This document shows positions 1-7,195 of a DNA stretch of 11,279 nt, piece after piece. Both the position numbers and the translations under genes were made by a program. The notes beneath the pieces were generated by a model. The model had not been told where the DNA came from. It saw only the letters and a program-made list of their open reading frames with translations, and did not search any database. Source of the stretch: an uncultured Lactobacillus sp. (lineage in GTDB: Bacteria > Bacillota > Bacilli > Lactobacillales > Lactobacillaceae); contig CAMJXI010000024.1 in the NCBI GenBank assembly GCA_946409675.1, positions 1 through 11,279 on the forward strand, in the 5' to 3' direction. The first letter of the stretch is position 1; every line of letters starts with the position of its first letter.

Positions 1-642
1 GCTGGTTTTGACGGCGTCGAGATTCACGGAGCCAACGGTTATTTGCTCCAAGAATTTTTCTCCAGCCATGCTAACCACCGAGCTGATCAATGGGGCGGAA
101 GCATAGAGAAGCGGTTTAGCTTCATCCAAGAAACAATCGAGTCTGTTCTTACCGCTCGGCAAAAATATGCTAAGTCACCTTTTATAGTGGGTTATCGCTT
201 CTCACCCGAAGAATTTGGTGGTGGCGGCATTCAAATGTCTGATACCCTTTGGCTTCTGGATCAACTGACCCAGCTTCAACTCGATTATCTTCATGTTTCA
301 CTGACTGACTTCAAGAGTGTCTCGCGGAATCCCGCTTACAATCAGAAGAGCATTCTTTCCTACCTGCACGAACAAATAGCCGGTAAGTTACCGTTAATTG
401 GCGTTGGTGGTGTGCGGACAAGAAATGACGTTAATTCCGTTCTAGAGAATAGTGAACTCGTCGCAATCGGCCAACAACTAATCGCTGATCCAACCTGGCC
501 GTTGAAACTACAAAAAGGCCAAGACAGTGAATTCGATTTACGACCATTGACGAATGCAGTTCTCGCTACTGATGTCACCCCAACTTTTAGGGAGTATCTC
601 GTTAATCGCTTCATACGCCTAGGAATGTTGAAATCTAAATAA
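1..642 (+). CDS. NADH:flavin oxidoreductase, Old Yellow Enzyme family (5' partial)
   Basis: The reading frame is open from base 1, so the start and the N-terminal half of the TIM barrel lie outside the window; 213 residues are visible. Seen: the family hallmark HGANGYLLQEFFS at visible residues 9-21, then a WGGS motif near 31-34, as in YqjM-type and 2,4-dienoyl-CoA reductase-type enzymes. Further on are GYRFSPEE (about 64-71), the GVGGVRT strand-loop (about 134-140) that in this family binds the FMN phosphate, and VAIGQQLIADPTW near the C-terminus. Family knowledge: these are cytosolic FMN enzymes that reduce activated C=C bonds or related substrates with NAD(P)H; the true substrate cannot be read from this part. 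No iron-sulfur or NAD-binding extension follows, so it is the short single-domain type. It converges on the manganese operon and ends just before a strong hairpin. A TTG at 43 is internal, not a start. Confidence 0.9.
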   Translation, partial: AGFDGVEIHGANGYLLQEFFSSHANHRADQWGGSIEKRFSFIQETIESVLTARQKYAKSPFIVGYRFSPEEFGGGGIQMSDTLWLLDQLTQLQLDYLHVSLTDFKSVSRNPAYNQKSILSYLHEQIAGKLPLIGVGGVRTRNDVNSVLENSELVAIGQQLIADPTWPLKLQKGQDSEFDLRPLTNAVLATDVTPTFREYLVNRFIRLGMLKSK

Positions 643-649
643 TGCCACA

Positions 650-703
650 AAAATAGCGAATTACACTCAACATTAGTTGAGCTGTAATTCGCTTTATTTT
701 TGT
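650..703. terminator. Bidirectional rho-independent terminator
   Basis: A perfect 10-bp stem, AGCGAATTAC at 655-664 with its complement at 684-693, continues as CTCAAC/GTTGAG (666-671/676-681) around the 4-base loop ATTA, with one bulged base. A T-rich tract follows on the + side (694-703) and the A-rich flank at 649-654 gives one on the - side. It lies between convergent genes, so it can end both transcripts. Confidence 0.85.
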
Positions 704-750
704 ATTTCTACTTTTACTTTTTCTTTTACTTTTGCTTTTCTTCTAACTTG

Positions 751-1683
751 TTACAGAGCTAATCCTTCACGAATCTTATCGATATTCCATTTCATCATCG
801 AATAATACGTATCACCCTTTGTGCCCTTTTTGGCGAGGGAATCCGTAAAAATCTTCGCATAAATTGGCAAATCTGCTTCCTTCGAGACCTTATCCATCGA
901 CTTCGGTGAGACCGAGCTTTCAACGAACAACGCCTTCACATCTGATTTCTCAATCTTAGTCAAAACTCGTTCCATTTGTTCTGGAGTACCTTGTGATTCA
1001 GTATTAATCTCCCAAATGTAGACTGGCTTCAAGCCGTATTCCTTACCGAAATACTTAAACGCACCTTCTGATGTCACCAAGTATCTTTGGTTCTCTGGTA
1101 ACTTCGAAAAGTCGGCCTTTGCTTCACGGTCCAGTTTTTGTAGCTTAGCCACGTACTTGTCAAGTTGGTCTTGATAGTAGGACGCATTTTCTGGGTCCTT
1201 AGCTTTCAAGACGCGTGCAATCTCTGACACATACTTAATCCCATTAGGAATAGTCAACCACGCATGCGGGTCGACCTCTTCCTTATTCGTCGTCAAATGT
1301 TCCGGCGTAATGGTCTTACTTGCCGCAAAAACATGTTCATTCTCTTTTTTGTTGGCAATTTGCGTCAATTTCTTGAACCAGCCATTACCACCAGTTTCGA
1401 GATTCAAACCGTTATGGAAAATAACATCGGCATTCGTTGTCGCTTCAATATCACTTGGTTGTGGATCGTATTCATGAGGGTCCGTTCCCCGCTTAACGAT
1501 ACTATATGTTTCCGCGCGGTCGCCCACAATCTGGTCAACCATATCTTCCAAAATCGAGTTGGTCGTCACAATCCTAATCTTAGCCGAATCAGCCGTTGAC
1601 TGATTCCCCTTTAGATTAACGAACGCAAACGTACCACCCAAAATAATAAATGTACTAAAGAGTATAGCGAGTATCTTTTTCAT
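751..1683 (-). CDS. psaA: Manganese ABC transporter substrate-binding protein (PsaA/MtsA type)
   Basis: Extracellular metal-binding component of an ABC importer, cluster A-I family. All four expected metal ligands are visible: H70 (in DPHEYDP), H140 (in DPHAW), E206 (in TSEGAF) and D281 (in IFTDSLAKKG), at almost the same positions as in pneumococcal PsaA. The motifs TNSILEDMV, IVKRGTDPHEY and YIWEINTE also match PsaA, favouring Mn(II), possibly Fe(II), over zinc; no His-rich loop typical of ZnuA is seen. I chose ATG 1683 because AGAGGTGG (1693-1686) lies at the right distance and overlaps the permease stop; the in-frame GTG at 1689 falls inside that ribosome site. Odd: the N-terminus (KK plus a hydrophobic run, residues 4-23) has no lipobox Cys, and the protein has no Cys at all. 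It may be held by an uncleaved signal anchor or released. Third gene of the operon; the permease stop is 8 bp upstream. Also called mntA or mtsA. Confidence 0.93.
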   Translation of the reverse strand: MKKILAILFSTFIILGGTFAFVNLKGNQSTADSAKIRIVTTNSILEDMVDQIVGDRAETYSIVKRGTDPHEYDPQPSDIEATTNADVIFHNGLNLETGGNGWFKKLTQIANKKENEHVFAASKTITPEHLTTNKEEVDPHAWLTIPNGIKYVSEIARVLKAKDPENASYYQDQLDKYVAKLQKLDREAKADFSKLPENQRYLVTSEGAFKYFGKEYGLKPVYIWEINTESQGTPEQMERVLTKIEKSDVKALFVESSVSPKSMDKVSKEADLPIYAKIFTDSLAKKGTKGDTYYSMMKWNIDKIREGLAL

Positions 1684-1691
1684 AGCCACCT

Positions 1692-2540
1692 CTAATACTT
1701 CTCTTTAAAAACAAAGCCTTGCTTTGGTGAAAAGATAAACGACACGAGGAACATTGCGGCCGCTGTGATAACAATAGCTGGACCAGATGCCCAGTTAAAG
1801 GTGTAACTGAAGTAAAGTCCGACGATTGAAGAAATCACTCCAAAAATCGCAGCTAAGACCAGCATCTTGTGTAAACGATTTGTCCACAAGAAAGCTGTCG
1901 CAGCAGGTGTCACGAGCATTGCCACCACCAAAATAATTCCGACAGTTTGTAACGCCGACACAGTCACCAAAGTCAGAACTAACATCAAACCGTAGTGAAT
2001 CAAGTTGGTGTTCAAGCCGTATGACTTAGCATAGTTATTATCAAACGAAGTGATCAATAATTCCTTGTAGAAGAAGACAACAAAGGCAATCACGATTGCG
2101 AGCACAATAGCTGTCGTAATCAGATCACTGTCGCTGACCGCCAAAATATTACCGAACAAAATATGGTGCAAGTTCGTGGAACTTTCCGCCATCGAGATCA
2201 GGATAAAACCTAAGGCGTAGAACGCACTAAAGACGACCCCAATCGCTGTATCACTCTTCAATTTACTCTTAGTTGCAACGACCCCGATTAATCCGGCTGC
2301 CAAAATCCCAAATAAGGACGCACCAAAGACAATGTTAATTCCTAAAATGTACGCCACAGCAACACCAGGAAGCACCGAGTGAGAGATTGCATCCCCCATC
2401 AAGCTCATGCCTCGTAAAATAATAAAACTCCCGATAATACCCGACATAATTCCGACCATCACGGCCGTCACCAACGCGCTTTGCAAAAAGCCATAGTGTC
2501 CGAGCGCACTGAAAAACTCTTGAATACTATTTAAAAACAT
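1692..2540 (-). CDS. psaC: Manganese ABC transporter permease (ABC-3 family)
   Basis: Integral membrane subunit of the metal importer, about 282 residues, usual length for the family. Seen: a run of hydrophobic segments (roughly 8-9 helices) and family landmarks. These are MSGIIGSFIILRGMSLMGDAISHSVLPGVA near the N-terminus, SFDNNYAKSYG in the central cytoplasmic loop (the coupling helix to the ATPase) and QTVGIILVVAMLVTPAATAFL in the second half. Start: two ATGs are adjacent (2543 and 2540). AGGAGG at 2551-2546 is only 2 bases from the first but 5 from the second, so 2540 is preferred. The ATPase stop codon (2552-2550) overlaps this ribosome site, so the two genes are translationally close. 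Its own stop overlaps the ribosome site of the binding protein gene. The product is expected to form a homodimer with two ATPase subunits. Confidence 0.93.
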   Translation of the reverse strand: MFLNSIQEFFSALGHYGFLQSALVTAVMVGIMSGIIGSFIILRGMSLMGDAISHSVLPGVAVAYILGINIVFGASLFGILAAGLIGVVATKSKLKSDTAIGVVFSAFYALGFILISMAESSTNLHHILFGNILAVSDSDLITTAIVLAIVIAFVVFFYKELLITSFDNNYAKSYGLNTNLIHYGLMLVLTLVTVSALQTVGIILVVAMLVTPAATAFLWTNRLHKMLVLAAIFGVISSIVGLYFSYTFNWASGPAIVITAAAMFLVSFIFSPKQGFVFKEKY

Positions 2541-2549
2541 CATTTCCTC

Positions 2550-3272
2550 CTAGGCGAATAACACCGCAGAAAGATCTGCGCTGAAAGCTTTTTGTATATT
2601 TGTTTGATTGTAGGTTTCGGCTACTGGTCCCATTGCGACCACACCGTGATTCATGATTAAAAGGTCATCAAAATAATCGTTCACCTTATTTAAGTCATGA
2701 TGTACTACAATAATTATTTTCCCGGAATCCCGCCAAGATTTCAAAATATCCATGATTTGTTTTTCACTCTTCATGTCAATTCCGACAAAAGGTTCATCGA
2801 GAATTACTACTTCTGCTTGTTGAACTATTGCCCGGGCAACGAAGACACGCTGCAATTGGCCCCCAGAGAGGTTCCCAATTTGGCGGTTCTTGAATTCACT
2901 CAAGTTAACTTGGGCCAAGGCTTCTAAGGCCTCAGCCTTTTCTTTCTTGCCAGCGTCTTTGAACAAACCTAAACGGCTGTAACTTCCGCTTAAAACTACT
3001 TCAAAAACGTTGATGGGAAAGGCCAAATCAATATCTTTTCTTTGTTCGACATAAGCGACCTTTGTTAAATTCTTGCTTAATTCTTGACCATCTAAGGTTG
3101 CAGAGCCTGCATTCTTCTTGATCATCCCCAAAATCGATTTGATCAGGGTTGATTTCCCTGCCCCGTTTGGTCCAATAATTCCCGTGATCTTACCTGGACG
3201 AAAATCAACAGCTAAATCCTTAAAAATCATGTTGCTTCCGTAAGACACAGTTAAGTCTTCTACTCGTAACAT
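2550..3272 (-). CDS. psaB: Manganese ABC transporter ATP-binding protein
   Basis: Cytosolic ATPase that powers the importer; 240 residues, normal length. Motifs in order: Walker A GPNGAGKST (34-42), Q-loop Gln near 77 (YVEQRKDID, typical of the Mn/Zn importer group), signature LSGGQLQR (135-142), Walker B VVILDEP (155-161), D-loop GID (164-166) and H-loop VVHHD (189-193). ATG 3272 is preceded by AGGAG with a 7-base gap. It is the first gene of the operon in the order ATPase-permease-binding protein, as in psaBCA of streptococci. A promoter and an MntR-like palindrome sit 45-105 bp upstream. Assignment to manganese rests on the binding protein ligands and on the operator, not on this subunit alone. 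Confidence 0.93.
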   Translation of the reverse strand: MLRVEDLTVSYGSNMIFKDLAVDFRPGKITGIIGPNGAGKSTLIKSILGMIKKNAGSATLDGQELSKNLTKVAYVEQRKDIDLAFPINVFEVVLSGSYSRLGLFKDAGKKEKAEALEALAQVNLSEFKNRQIGNLSGGQLQRVFVARAIVQQAEVVILDEPFVGIDMKSEKQIMDILKSWRDSGKIIIVVHHDLNKVNDYFDDLLIMNHGVVAMGPVAETYNQTNIQKAFSADLSAVLFA

Positions 3273-3318
3273 CGTAATCTCCTATCAGTATTGTAAATTA
3301 AATAAAATTAAAACATCT

Positions 3319-3333
3319 TTTAGCCTTACCTAA
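3319..3333 (-). promoter_or_regulatory. Putative MntR/DtxR-family operator
   Basis: TTTAGCCTTACCTAA (+ strand) reads TTAGGTAAGGCTAAA on the transcribed strand. TTAG and CTAA arms are symmetric around a less symmetric centre. It resembles DtxR-family manganese-repressor boxes (TTAGGnTnnCCTAA-like) known upstream of Mn transporters in lactic acid bacteria. It lies a few bases downstream of the predicted start of transcription, a position suited to repression by metal-bound MntR. The match is by eye. Confidence 0.6.
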
Positions 3334-3344
3334 CTTCTAGAATT

Positions 3345-3374
3345 ATCATAACCTATTTGCGGTATTTTAGTCAA
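3345..3374 (-). promoter_or_regulatory. Promoter of the manganese operon
   Basis: On the - strand TTGACT (3374-3369) is followed after 18 bases by TATGAT (3350-3345). Both are close to sigma-A consensus. Transcription would start near 3338, giving a leader of about 65 bases to the ATPase start, with the MntR-like box in the first bases. Confidence 0.65.
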
Positions 3375-3379
3375 TTTTC

Positions 3380-3436
3380 AAAACAAAATAAGCTCCCAGA
3401 TGAATAACAGATTAGTTATTTCTCTAGGAGCTTTCA
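3380..3436 (-). terminator. Terminator of the zinc-ribbon membrane protein gene
   Basis: AGCTCC (3391-3396) pairs with GGAGCT (3427-3432), then AGA/TCT and AATAAC/GTTATT (3403-3408/3415-3420) close a 6-base loop. On the - strand the stem is followed by TTATTTTGTTTTG. It separates this gene from the manganese operon promoter just downstream. Confidence 0.8.
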
Positions 3437-3480
3437 AAATTATTTAATTTGATGCGTTTTCACTAAACGCAGTTTCAAGA

Positions 3481-4380
3481 TTACTTCCGGTTGATCCAGG
3501 TTGCAAAAGTCGTTAAAGCTGAACTAATCAACAAGAGATAACTCGAAATCCCAAATCCAATGAACATGTGCATAATCTTGCTCGACGTCTTCATTACCGG
3601 CAGGTTTTGGAAACTGTCTAAACTTCCAAGTGTAGCCAGAATAGAAGAGTTATAAAAGATTTGGACTGCCAAAGCTAAAATGACTAGCGTTTCAATGGCT
3701 GACAAGATGAGTGCTACGCGGTTGGCGTGTTTCTTAGTGCTCATCGTCAACATAATAATCAGGATTGGGCAGCCAATCATGACTGCTAACAACGTGTAGC
3801 AAATAATTGCGTACTTCATATTATGTTGGGCTAAAAGCAACAGCGTATCATAAATCGAAATGGATTTTCCCATTCCCATCATCGCGCTCGCAAATGGTCC
3901 GTAAAAGACTACTAAGAGTGAAATCAAAGCGCCAAAAATCGAAATCAAGTTGAAGTTATTCCAGCCCGTCTGACTCTTAACCTTTACTTGTTGTGGTGAT
4001 GGCCGCTCGTCGTCGTTAACGCTGTTCACGATCCCGTGTTCTACTTTTTTACCGACCACGTCTACGTGTCGCAAAATCCGGCGGTTCAAAATAGTTTCTT
4101 CTTCGTTTTGGTGGTTAATCGCCAAGACATAGATGATAATCAGCGCCAAAAAAGTTGCTGACCAACCGATTATCTTGGAACCACTCATCAAGATTAACAA
4201 AAGTAATGCGCCCACGAAAATCAGCATCCCATTATTGGAAATCCAGGTAGTAATCTTCACGGTTTGGGAAACGTGATTGGTATTCTCTTGGTTATCGAAA
4301 TACTCCCTGACGCAAAAACCACAATTGGAACAATAATGATCAGTTTCTTTGATTGGTGAACCACAATTAGGACAAGTCAT
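3481..4380 (-). CDS. Zinc-ribbon membrane protein of unknown function
   Basis: 299 residues. The N-terminus carries a zinc ribbon: C3 and C6 (TCPNCG) with C17 and C20 (YCSNCG), a four-Cys site expected to bind one Zn; an extra C23 follows. A linker leads to hydrophobic segments at about 51-67 and 71-88, then a charged cytoplasmic-type stretch (89-140). Four more segments follow at about 144-165, 189-212, 221-243 and 268-294, so six helices in all. Start: GGAGG (4393-4389) is 8 bases before ATG 4380; an in-frame GTG at 4389 lies within the ribosome site and is rejected. It has its own promoter and terminator, hence probably monocistronic. This zinc-ribbon plus membrane layout is common in Firmicutes proteins of unknown role. 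No enzyme motif is visible and I assign no function. Being beside the manganese operon does not imply a link. Confidence 0.8.
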   Translation of the reverse strand: MTCPNCGSPIKETDHYCSNCGFCVREYFDNQENTNHVSQTVKITTWISNNGMLIFVGALLLLILMSGSKIIGWSATFLALIIIYVLAINHQNEEETILNRRILRHVDVVGKKVEHGIVNSVNDDERPSPQQVKVKSQTGWNNFNLISIFGALISLLVVFYGPFASAMMGMGKSISIYDTLLLLAQHNMKYAIICYTLLAVMIGCPILIIMLTMSTKKHANRVALILSAIETLVILALAVQIFYNSSILATLGSLDSFQNLPVMKTSSKIMHMFIGFGISSYLLLISSALTTFATWINRK

Positions 4381-4404
4381 CGACCTCACCTCCTTTACTA
4401 CAAT

Positions 4405-4432
4405 ATTATATCATTTTTCACAAAAGGGTCAC
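4405..4432 (-). promoter_or_regulatory. Promoter of the zinc-ribbon protein gene
   Basis: A perfect TATAAT (4410-4405) is preceded by TGA, making an extended -10. A weak -35, GTGACC (4432-4427), lies 16 bases upstream. The start would be near 4398, giving a very short leader that begins right at the ribosome site. Confidence 0.6.
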
Positions 4433-4443
4433 TACACTACTAA

Positions 4444-4470
4444 CAAAAAATCAGCCCACCTGGGCTGATA
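4444..4470 (-). terminator. Terminator of the cytochrome b5-like gene
   Basis: A compact GC-rich hairpin, ATCAGCCCA at 4450-4458 against its exact complement at 4461-4469. On the - strand it is followed by TTTTTTG (4450-4444). It begins 9 bases past the stop codon of the b5-like gene. Confidence 0.9.
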
Positions 4471-4478
4471 ATTTTCTA

Positions 4479-4715
4479 TTACGGAACTAATTTACCAACT
4501 ACTGGTAGTTTTGCCAAAACTGATTTTTTATGTGGTGCATGTAAGATGGTTTCAGAATGATCTTGGCCGGCCACGTTACCATGATGCTTGCCGCCTTTCC
4601 ATGCTGGAACATTGGTTAAATCATAAACGACACCGTCGATTGCGACATAAGCCGGTTTGCCGTCTGCACCGTTATATTCTGCTAATTCTGCGGTTGTAAA
4701 TTCTTTTTCTGCCAT
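4479..4715 (-). CDS. Small cytochrome b5-like heme/steroid-binding domain protein
   Basis: 78 residues, a single domain with no signal peptide or membrane segment. Seen: FTTAELAEYNGADGKPAYVAIDGVVYDLT (residues 6-34), the typical start of the cytochrome b5-like fold, then AWKGGKHHG (39-46), AGQD (49-52) and PHKKSVL (61-67). In the family an aromatic-GG-H-x-G loop and a later His contribute heme ligands; H44 or H45 and H62 are the candidates here (inference). The fold in bacteria also includes MAPR-like proteins that bind heme through other residues, so the ligand is uncertain. Start: GGAG 8 bases before ATG 4715. It has its own extended -10 promoter and a strong terminator, so it is probably a single-gene unit. 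No redox partner gene is adjacent. Its role in a fermentative lactic acid bacterium, which usually cannot make heme, is unknown. Confidence 0.85.
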   Translation of the reverse strand: MAEKEFTTAELAEYNGADGKPAYVAIDGVVYDLTNVPAWKGGKHHGNVAGQDHSETILHAPHKKSVLAKLPVVGKLVP

Positions 4716-4752
4716 TTTAAAAACTCCTTTTCTATTTCTCTTGTCTAAATAT

Positions 4753-4761
4753 ATTATAGCA
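4753..4761 (-). promoter_or_regulatory. Extended -10 promoter of the cytochrome b5-like gene
   Basis: TGCTATAAT on the - strand is a perfect extended -10. No convincing -35 is seen at the expected distance, which an extended -10 can tolerate. The leader would be about 30 bases. Confidence 0.6.
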
Positions 4762-4780
4762 TTTATTATATTATTCTTAA

Positions 4781-5371
4781 CTAAAATTGCTTATCCTTCT
4801 CTTTGTAGTGCCGTTCCACTCTCTTCTCAGGCAAGAACCAAATTAAGAAAGCAGCTGTATCGATGATGATTACGGCCACCGGGAAGAAGAACCCAATTAT
4901 TACAGCGATGAAATTCAAGCCGACGGAAATTTGGATTTTGCGGTAGTTGGTAAACAATTGGTCGACGAGCGAGCCTTTGCCATTCACGTGCGCTAGTGTT
5001 TTTCCTAACAACCAATATGAAAGGGTCTCTGCCAAAATCACGATTCCGTACAAGACTTGGGGTGCCGTTTCAAACGGATACTTGCTGACCCAACTCGTGA
5101 TAAACGGGAAAAACGAAAGGAAGAGGATCACGAGGTTATTTGCCCAAAGGACCTTGCCGTCGATTTTTTGGACAATCGTAAACAAGTGATGGTGGTTATT
5201 CCAGTAGGTAATAATCAAGCCAAAACTAATCAGGTAAATTACGAAGTAGTGGCGCAGTTCAAAAAGGCTCTCCCACGACGCTTCTTTTGGTGTTGGTAAG
5301 GTTAAAACCAATAGCGTAATCAGGATAGCAATTACGGCATCGGTAAAACTGACTAATCTTTCTTTGGTCAT
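4781..5371 (-). CDS. TMEM175/DUF1211 family integral membrane protein (putative K+ channel)
   Basis: 196 residues, the usual length for the one-repeat bacterial form. Six hydrophobic segments are seen at about 7-25, 40-62, 74-95, 104-127, 143-163 and 166-183, ending in a charged tail. The first helix carries the family signature region ERLVSFTDAVIAILITLLVL; in TMEM175 proteins the conserved RxxxFSD motif marks this helix, which lines the pore. Here the Ser of FSD is Thr. Family knowledge: bacterial members assemble as tetramers and conduct K+ with modest selectivity; the function of this protein is inferred from that. Start: GGAGG (5382-5378) 6 bases before ATG 5371. No terminator is seen between its stop and the b5-like gene, so some read-through is possible; the cyclophilin terminator lies upstream of it. 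Confidence 0.85.
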   Translation of the reverse strand: MTKERLVSFTDAVIAILITLLVLTLPTPKEASWESLFELRHYFVIYLISFGLIITYWNNHHHLFTIVQKIDGKVLWANNLVILFLSFFPFITSWVSKYPFETAPQVLYGIVILAETLSYWLLGKTLAHVNGKGSLVDQLFTNYRKIQISVGLNFIAVIIGFFFPVAVIIIDTAAFLIWFLPEKRVERHYKEKDKQF

Positions 5372-5425
5372 CTCAGACCTCCCCCAAGGAACTCATTACA
5401 ACAACTTAATTCTAAGCGAAAGGTA

Positions 5426-5460
5426 CAAAAAAAGCACACAATTGAAACTTTGTGTGCAAT
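5426..5460 (-). terminator. Terminator of the cyclophilin gene
   Basis: GCACACAA (5434-5441) pairs exactly with TTGTGTGC (5450-5457) around an 8-base loop. On the - strand it is followed by seven T (5433-5427). It begins 9 bases after the cyclophilin stop. Confidence 0.9.
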
Positions 5461-5465
5461 AAATT

Positions 5466-6050
5466 TTAGTCTGTGATTGTGACTGTTTCCATCACGATAT
5501 CTTTCTTAGGGCGATCCATTTGGTCACGGTCAACGCGACTGATTTCTTGGAGCAATTCGAGTCCATCGGTTACTTGGCCAAAAACAGTATGTTTTTGATC
5601 GAGCCATGGAGTACCGCCATTTTTATAAGCAGCGATTATTTCTTCTGGGTAGCCGGCAGGTGCCATTTGTTTCAACATTCTCTTAGCCATGTTGGTGTTA
5701 GAGACGATGAAGAATTGGCTACCGTTAGTGTTAGGACCGGCATTAGCCATTGAAAGCGCACCGGTGATATTAAATAATTCGGGTGAAAATTCATCCGCAA
5801 AAGTTTCGCCGTAAATGCTTTCGCCGCCCATACCAGTACCGGTTGGGTCGCCACCTTGAATCATGAAATCAGGAATTACCCGGTGGAAAATCACACCGTC
5901 ATAGTAGCCTTTGTTGGCTAATTCAACGAAGTTGGCAACAGTCTTTGGTGCTTGTTCTGGGAAGAGTTGCACTGTAATATCACCCATATTGGTTTTAATA
6001 GTAGCTTTAGGACCAGTAGCGTTTGCAAGGTCTAATTGTGGTAATGTCAT
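5466..6050 (-). CDS. ppiB: Peptidyl-prolyl cis-trans isomerase, cyclophilin type
   Basis: 194 residues, cytosolic; no signal peptide or lipobox. It catalyses cis-trans isomerisation of Xaa-Pro bonds during folding. Seen: the cyclophilin signature [19 protein letters not shown] at 55-73 with catalytic R57, then [19 protein letters not shown] (97-115) forming the proline-binding pocket. After that come an insertion rich in charged residues (about 118-147), the active-site W149 region and HTVFGQV (154-160). The insertion and the total length fit the Firmicutes PpiB subgroup rather than the shorter proteobacterial one. Start: AGGAG (6060-6056), 5 bases before ATG 6050. It has a strong terminator downstream. 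No terminator is obvious between yeiH and this gene, so it may be transcribed both from its own weak promoter and by read-through from yeiH. Confidence 0.95.
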   Translation of the reverse strand: MTLPQLDLANATGPKATIKTNMGDITVQLFPEQAPKTVANFVELANKGYYDGVIFHRVIPDFMIQGGDPTGTGMGGESIYGETFADEFSPELFNITGALSMANAGPNTNGSQFFIVSNTNMAKRMLKQMAPAGYPEEIIAAYKNGGTPWLDQKHTVFGQVTDGLELLQEISRVDRDQMDRPKKDIVMETVTITD

Positions 6051-6113
6051 TTTTTCTCCTTAGTTCTTGTTATTTTCATGTATTTACTTTGTTCTATTAA
6101 GTTAACGAACTGT

Positions 6114-6122
6114 ATTGTAACA
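6114..6122 (-). promoter_or_regulatory. Possible extended -10 promoter for the cyclophilin gene
   Basis: TGTTACAAT on the - strand (TGn plus TACAAT) lies about 60 bases before the cyclophilin start. No good -35 is seen, so this is tentative. The rest of the 81-bp gap after yeiH shows no terminator-like hairpin. Confidence 0.35.
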
Positions 6123-6131
6123 AATTTTAGG

Positions 6132-7163
6132 TTAAAGATGTAGCAGGAAGATTAAGCTCACGGCGGCAACAGTTTGGACTAAGCCAACACCAGTTCCGTA
6201 GATTAAGAACTTAGGTCCTTCTTCGATGAAGCGTTTGAAATCAAGACGAAGACCGATGGCCGCTAAGGCGGTCGTTTCAAACCAGGTGCTGATAAAGTGC
6301 GCCGCTTCGTTTAAGAAGCTTGGTAATGGAAGAAAACTGTTAGCCACACAGATAATAAGAAAGGCCAACACGTACCAAGGAATTGGCAATTTTCTTTTAG
6401 TTGGTTTTGTGGTTGTGGTTGCTTCTGCAGTTACGCTTGCTTTCGTTTGACCGCGCTTCACCCATTTTTCAAAGAAGAAGACGACCAAGACGAGCATCAT
6501 AATTCGCGTGATTTTGAAGAGCATCGCGAACTGAACTGTTTCTTGGTTGATTAAACTGGCTCCGGCGACCACTTGTCCAACTGATTGGAGCGTCCCACCA
6601 AGGAGCGCACTTTTGGCCACGAGATTGGCTCCGAAGAGCGCATTGCCCAAAAATGGAAGGGTTAGCATCATCACTGTCCCCAAAAAGTTGACGAGCGTGA
6701 TCACTTGACCTTTTTCGTCATCGTCTGCGTCAATTGCAGGAGCAATTGCGCCAATGGCCGAAGAGCCACAGACGGCGTTCCCACCGGCAAACATGAGGGA
6801 CATTTTTTCACCAAATCCGAGTTTGCGACCGATAAAATACGCACTCAAGATGACTGTAGTCATCATTAAGATAACGTAGATTAGGCCGTTAACCCCCATC
6901 TTAGCGATGGTCTGAAAGGTTACGGTAAACCCTAGCAACACTACGGAATATTCAAGTAAGCGGCTCTCAGCAAACTTGGTGCCGACGGCTAGCGCCTTTT
7001 GGCGAAAAATTGTATTGCCGAGTAAGATACCAAGTAAAATAGCGATAGTTGCCATACCAAGTTTTGGAATAAACAGGGCTAAAATATAAGAAATTACTGC
7101 TACTACAAAGGATAGTAAAAGTCCGGGATAAATCTGTTTGCACTTGCTAGAAAATGTTGTCAT
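6132..7163 (-). CDS. yeiH: YeiH/UPF0324 family transporter (putative sulfate exporter family)
   Basis: 343 residues, about ten hydrophobic segments, normal family length. Family landmarks: a Lys/Arg-containing N-terminus, [18 protein letters not shown] (35-52), [17 protein letters not shown] (67-83) and [13 protein letters not shown] (127-139), the most conserved stretch of the family. A second-half motif, [16 protein letters not shown], is also visible. A cytoplasmic loop rich in Thr, Lys and Arg (about 236-258) links the two halves. The family name 'putative sulfate exporter' is weakly supported; in other bacteria homologues often sit beside LysR-type regulators or sulfur genes, and here neither is adjacent. 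Start: GAGG (7173-7170), 6 bases before ATG 7163. The gene is divergent from the Nudix-domain gene; the spacer contains a 22-bp palindrome that may be its operator. The transported compound cannot be deduced from sequence. Confidence 0.9.
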   Translation of the reverse strand: MTTFSSKCKQIYPGLLLSFVVAVISYILALFIPKLGMATIAILLGILLGNTIFRQKALAVGTKFAESRLLEYSVVLLGFTVTFQTIAKMGVNGLIYVILMMTTVILSAYFIGRKLGFGEKMSLMFAGGNAVCGSSAIGAIAPAIDADDDEKGQVITLVNFLGTVMMLTLPFLGNALFGANLVAKSALLGGTLQSVGQVVAGASLINQETVQFAMLFKITRIMMLVLVVFFFEKWVKRGQTKASVTAEATTTTKPTKRKLPIPWYVLAFLIICVANSFLPLPSFLNEAAHFISTWFETTALAAIGLRLDFKRFIEEGPKFLIYGTGVGLVQTVAAVSLIFLLHL

Positions 7164-7195
7164 AGGTCACCTCGAAAAAATTTGCACACCTTACC

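Noticed and set aside
1684..1689. GTG 1689 as start of the metal-binding protein
   Set aside because: It lies within the ribosome site that serves ATG 1683, and no good site lies before it.
751..3272. Zinc (ZnuABC) rather than manganese importer
   Set aside because: The binding protein lacks a His-rich loop and has the PsaA ligand set H, H, E, D with PsaA-like surroundings; the operator is MntR-like.
4381..4389. GTG 4389 as start of the zinc-ribbon protein
   Set aside because: It overlaps GGAGG; ATG 4380 has ideal spacing and begins directly at the zinc ribbon.
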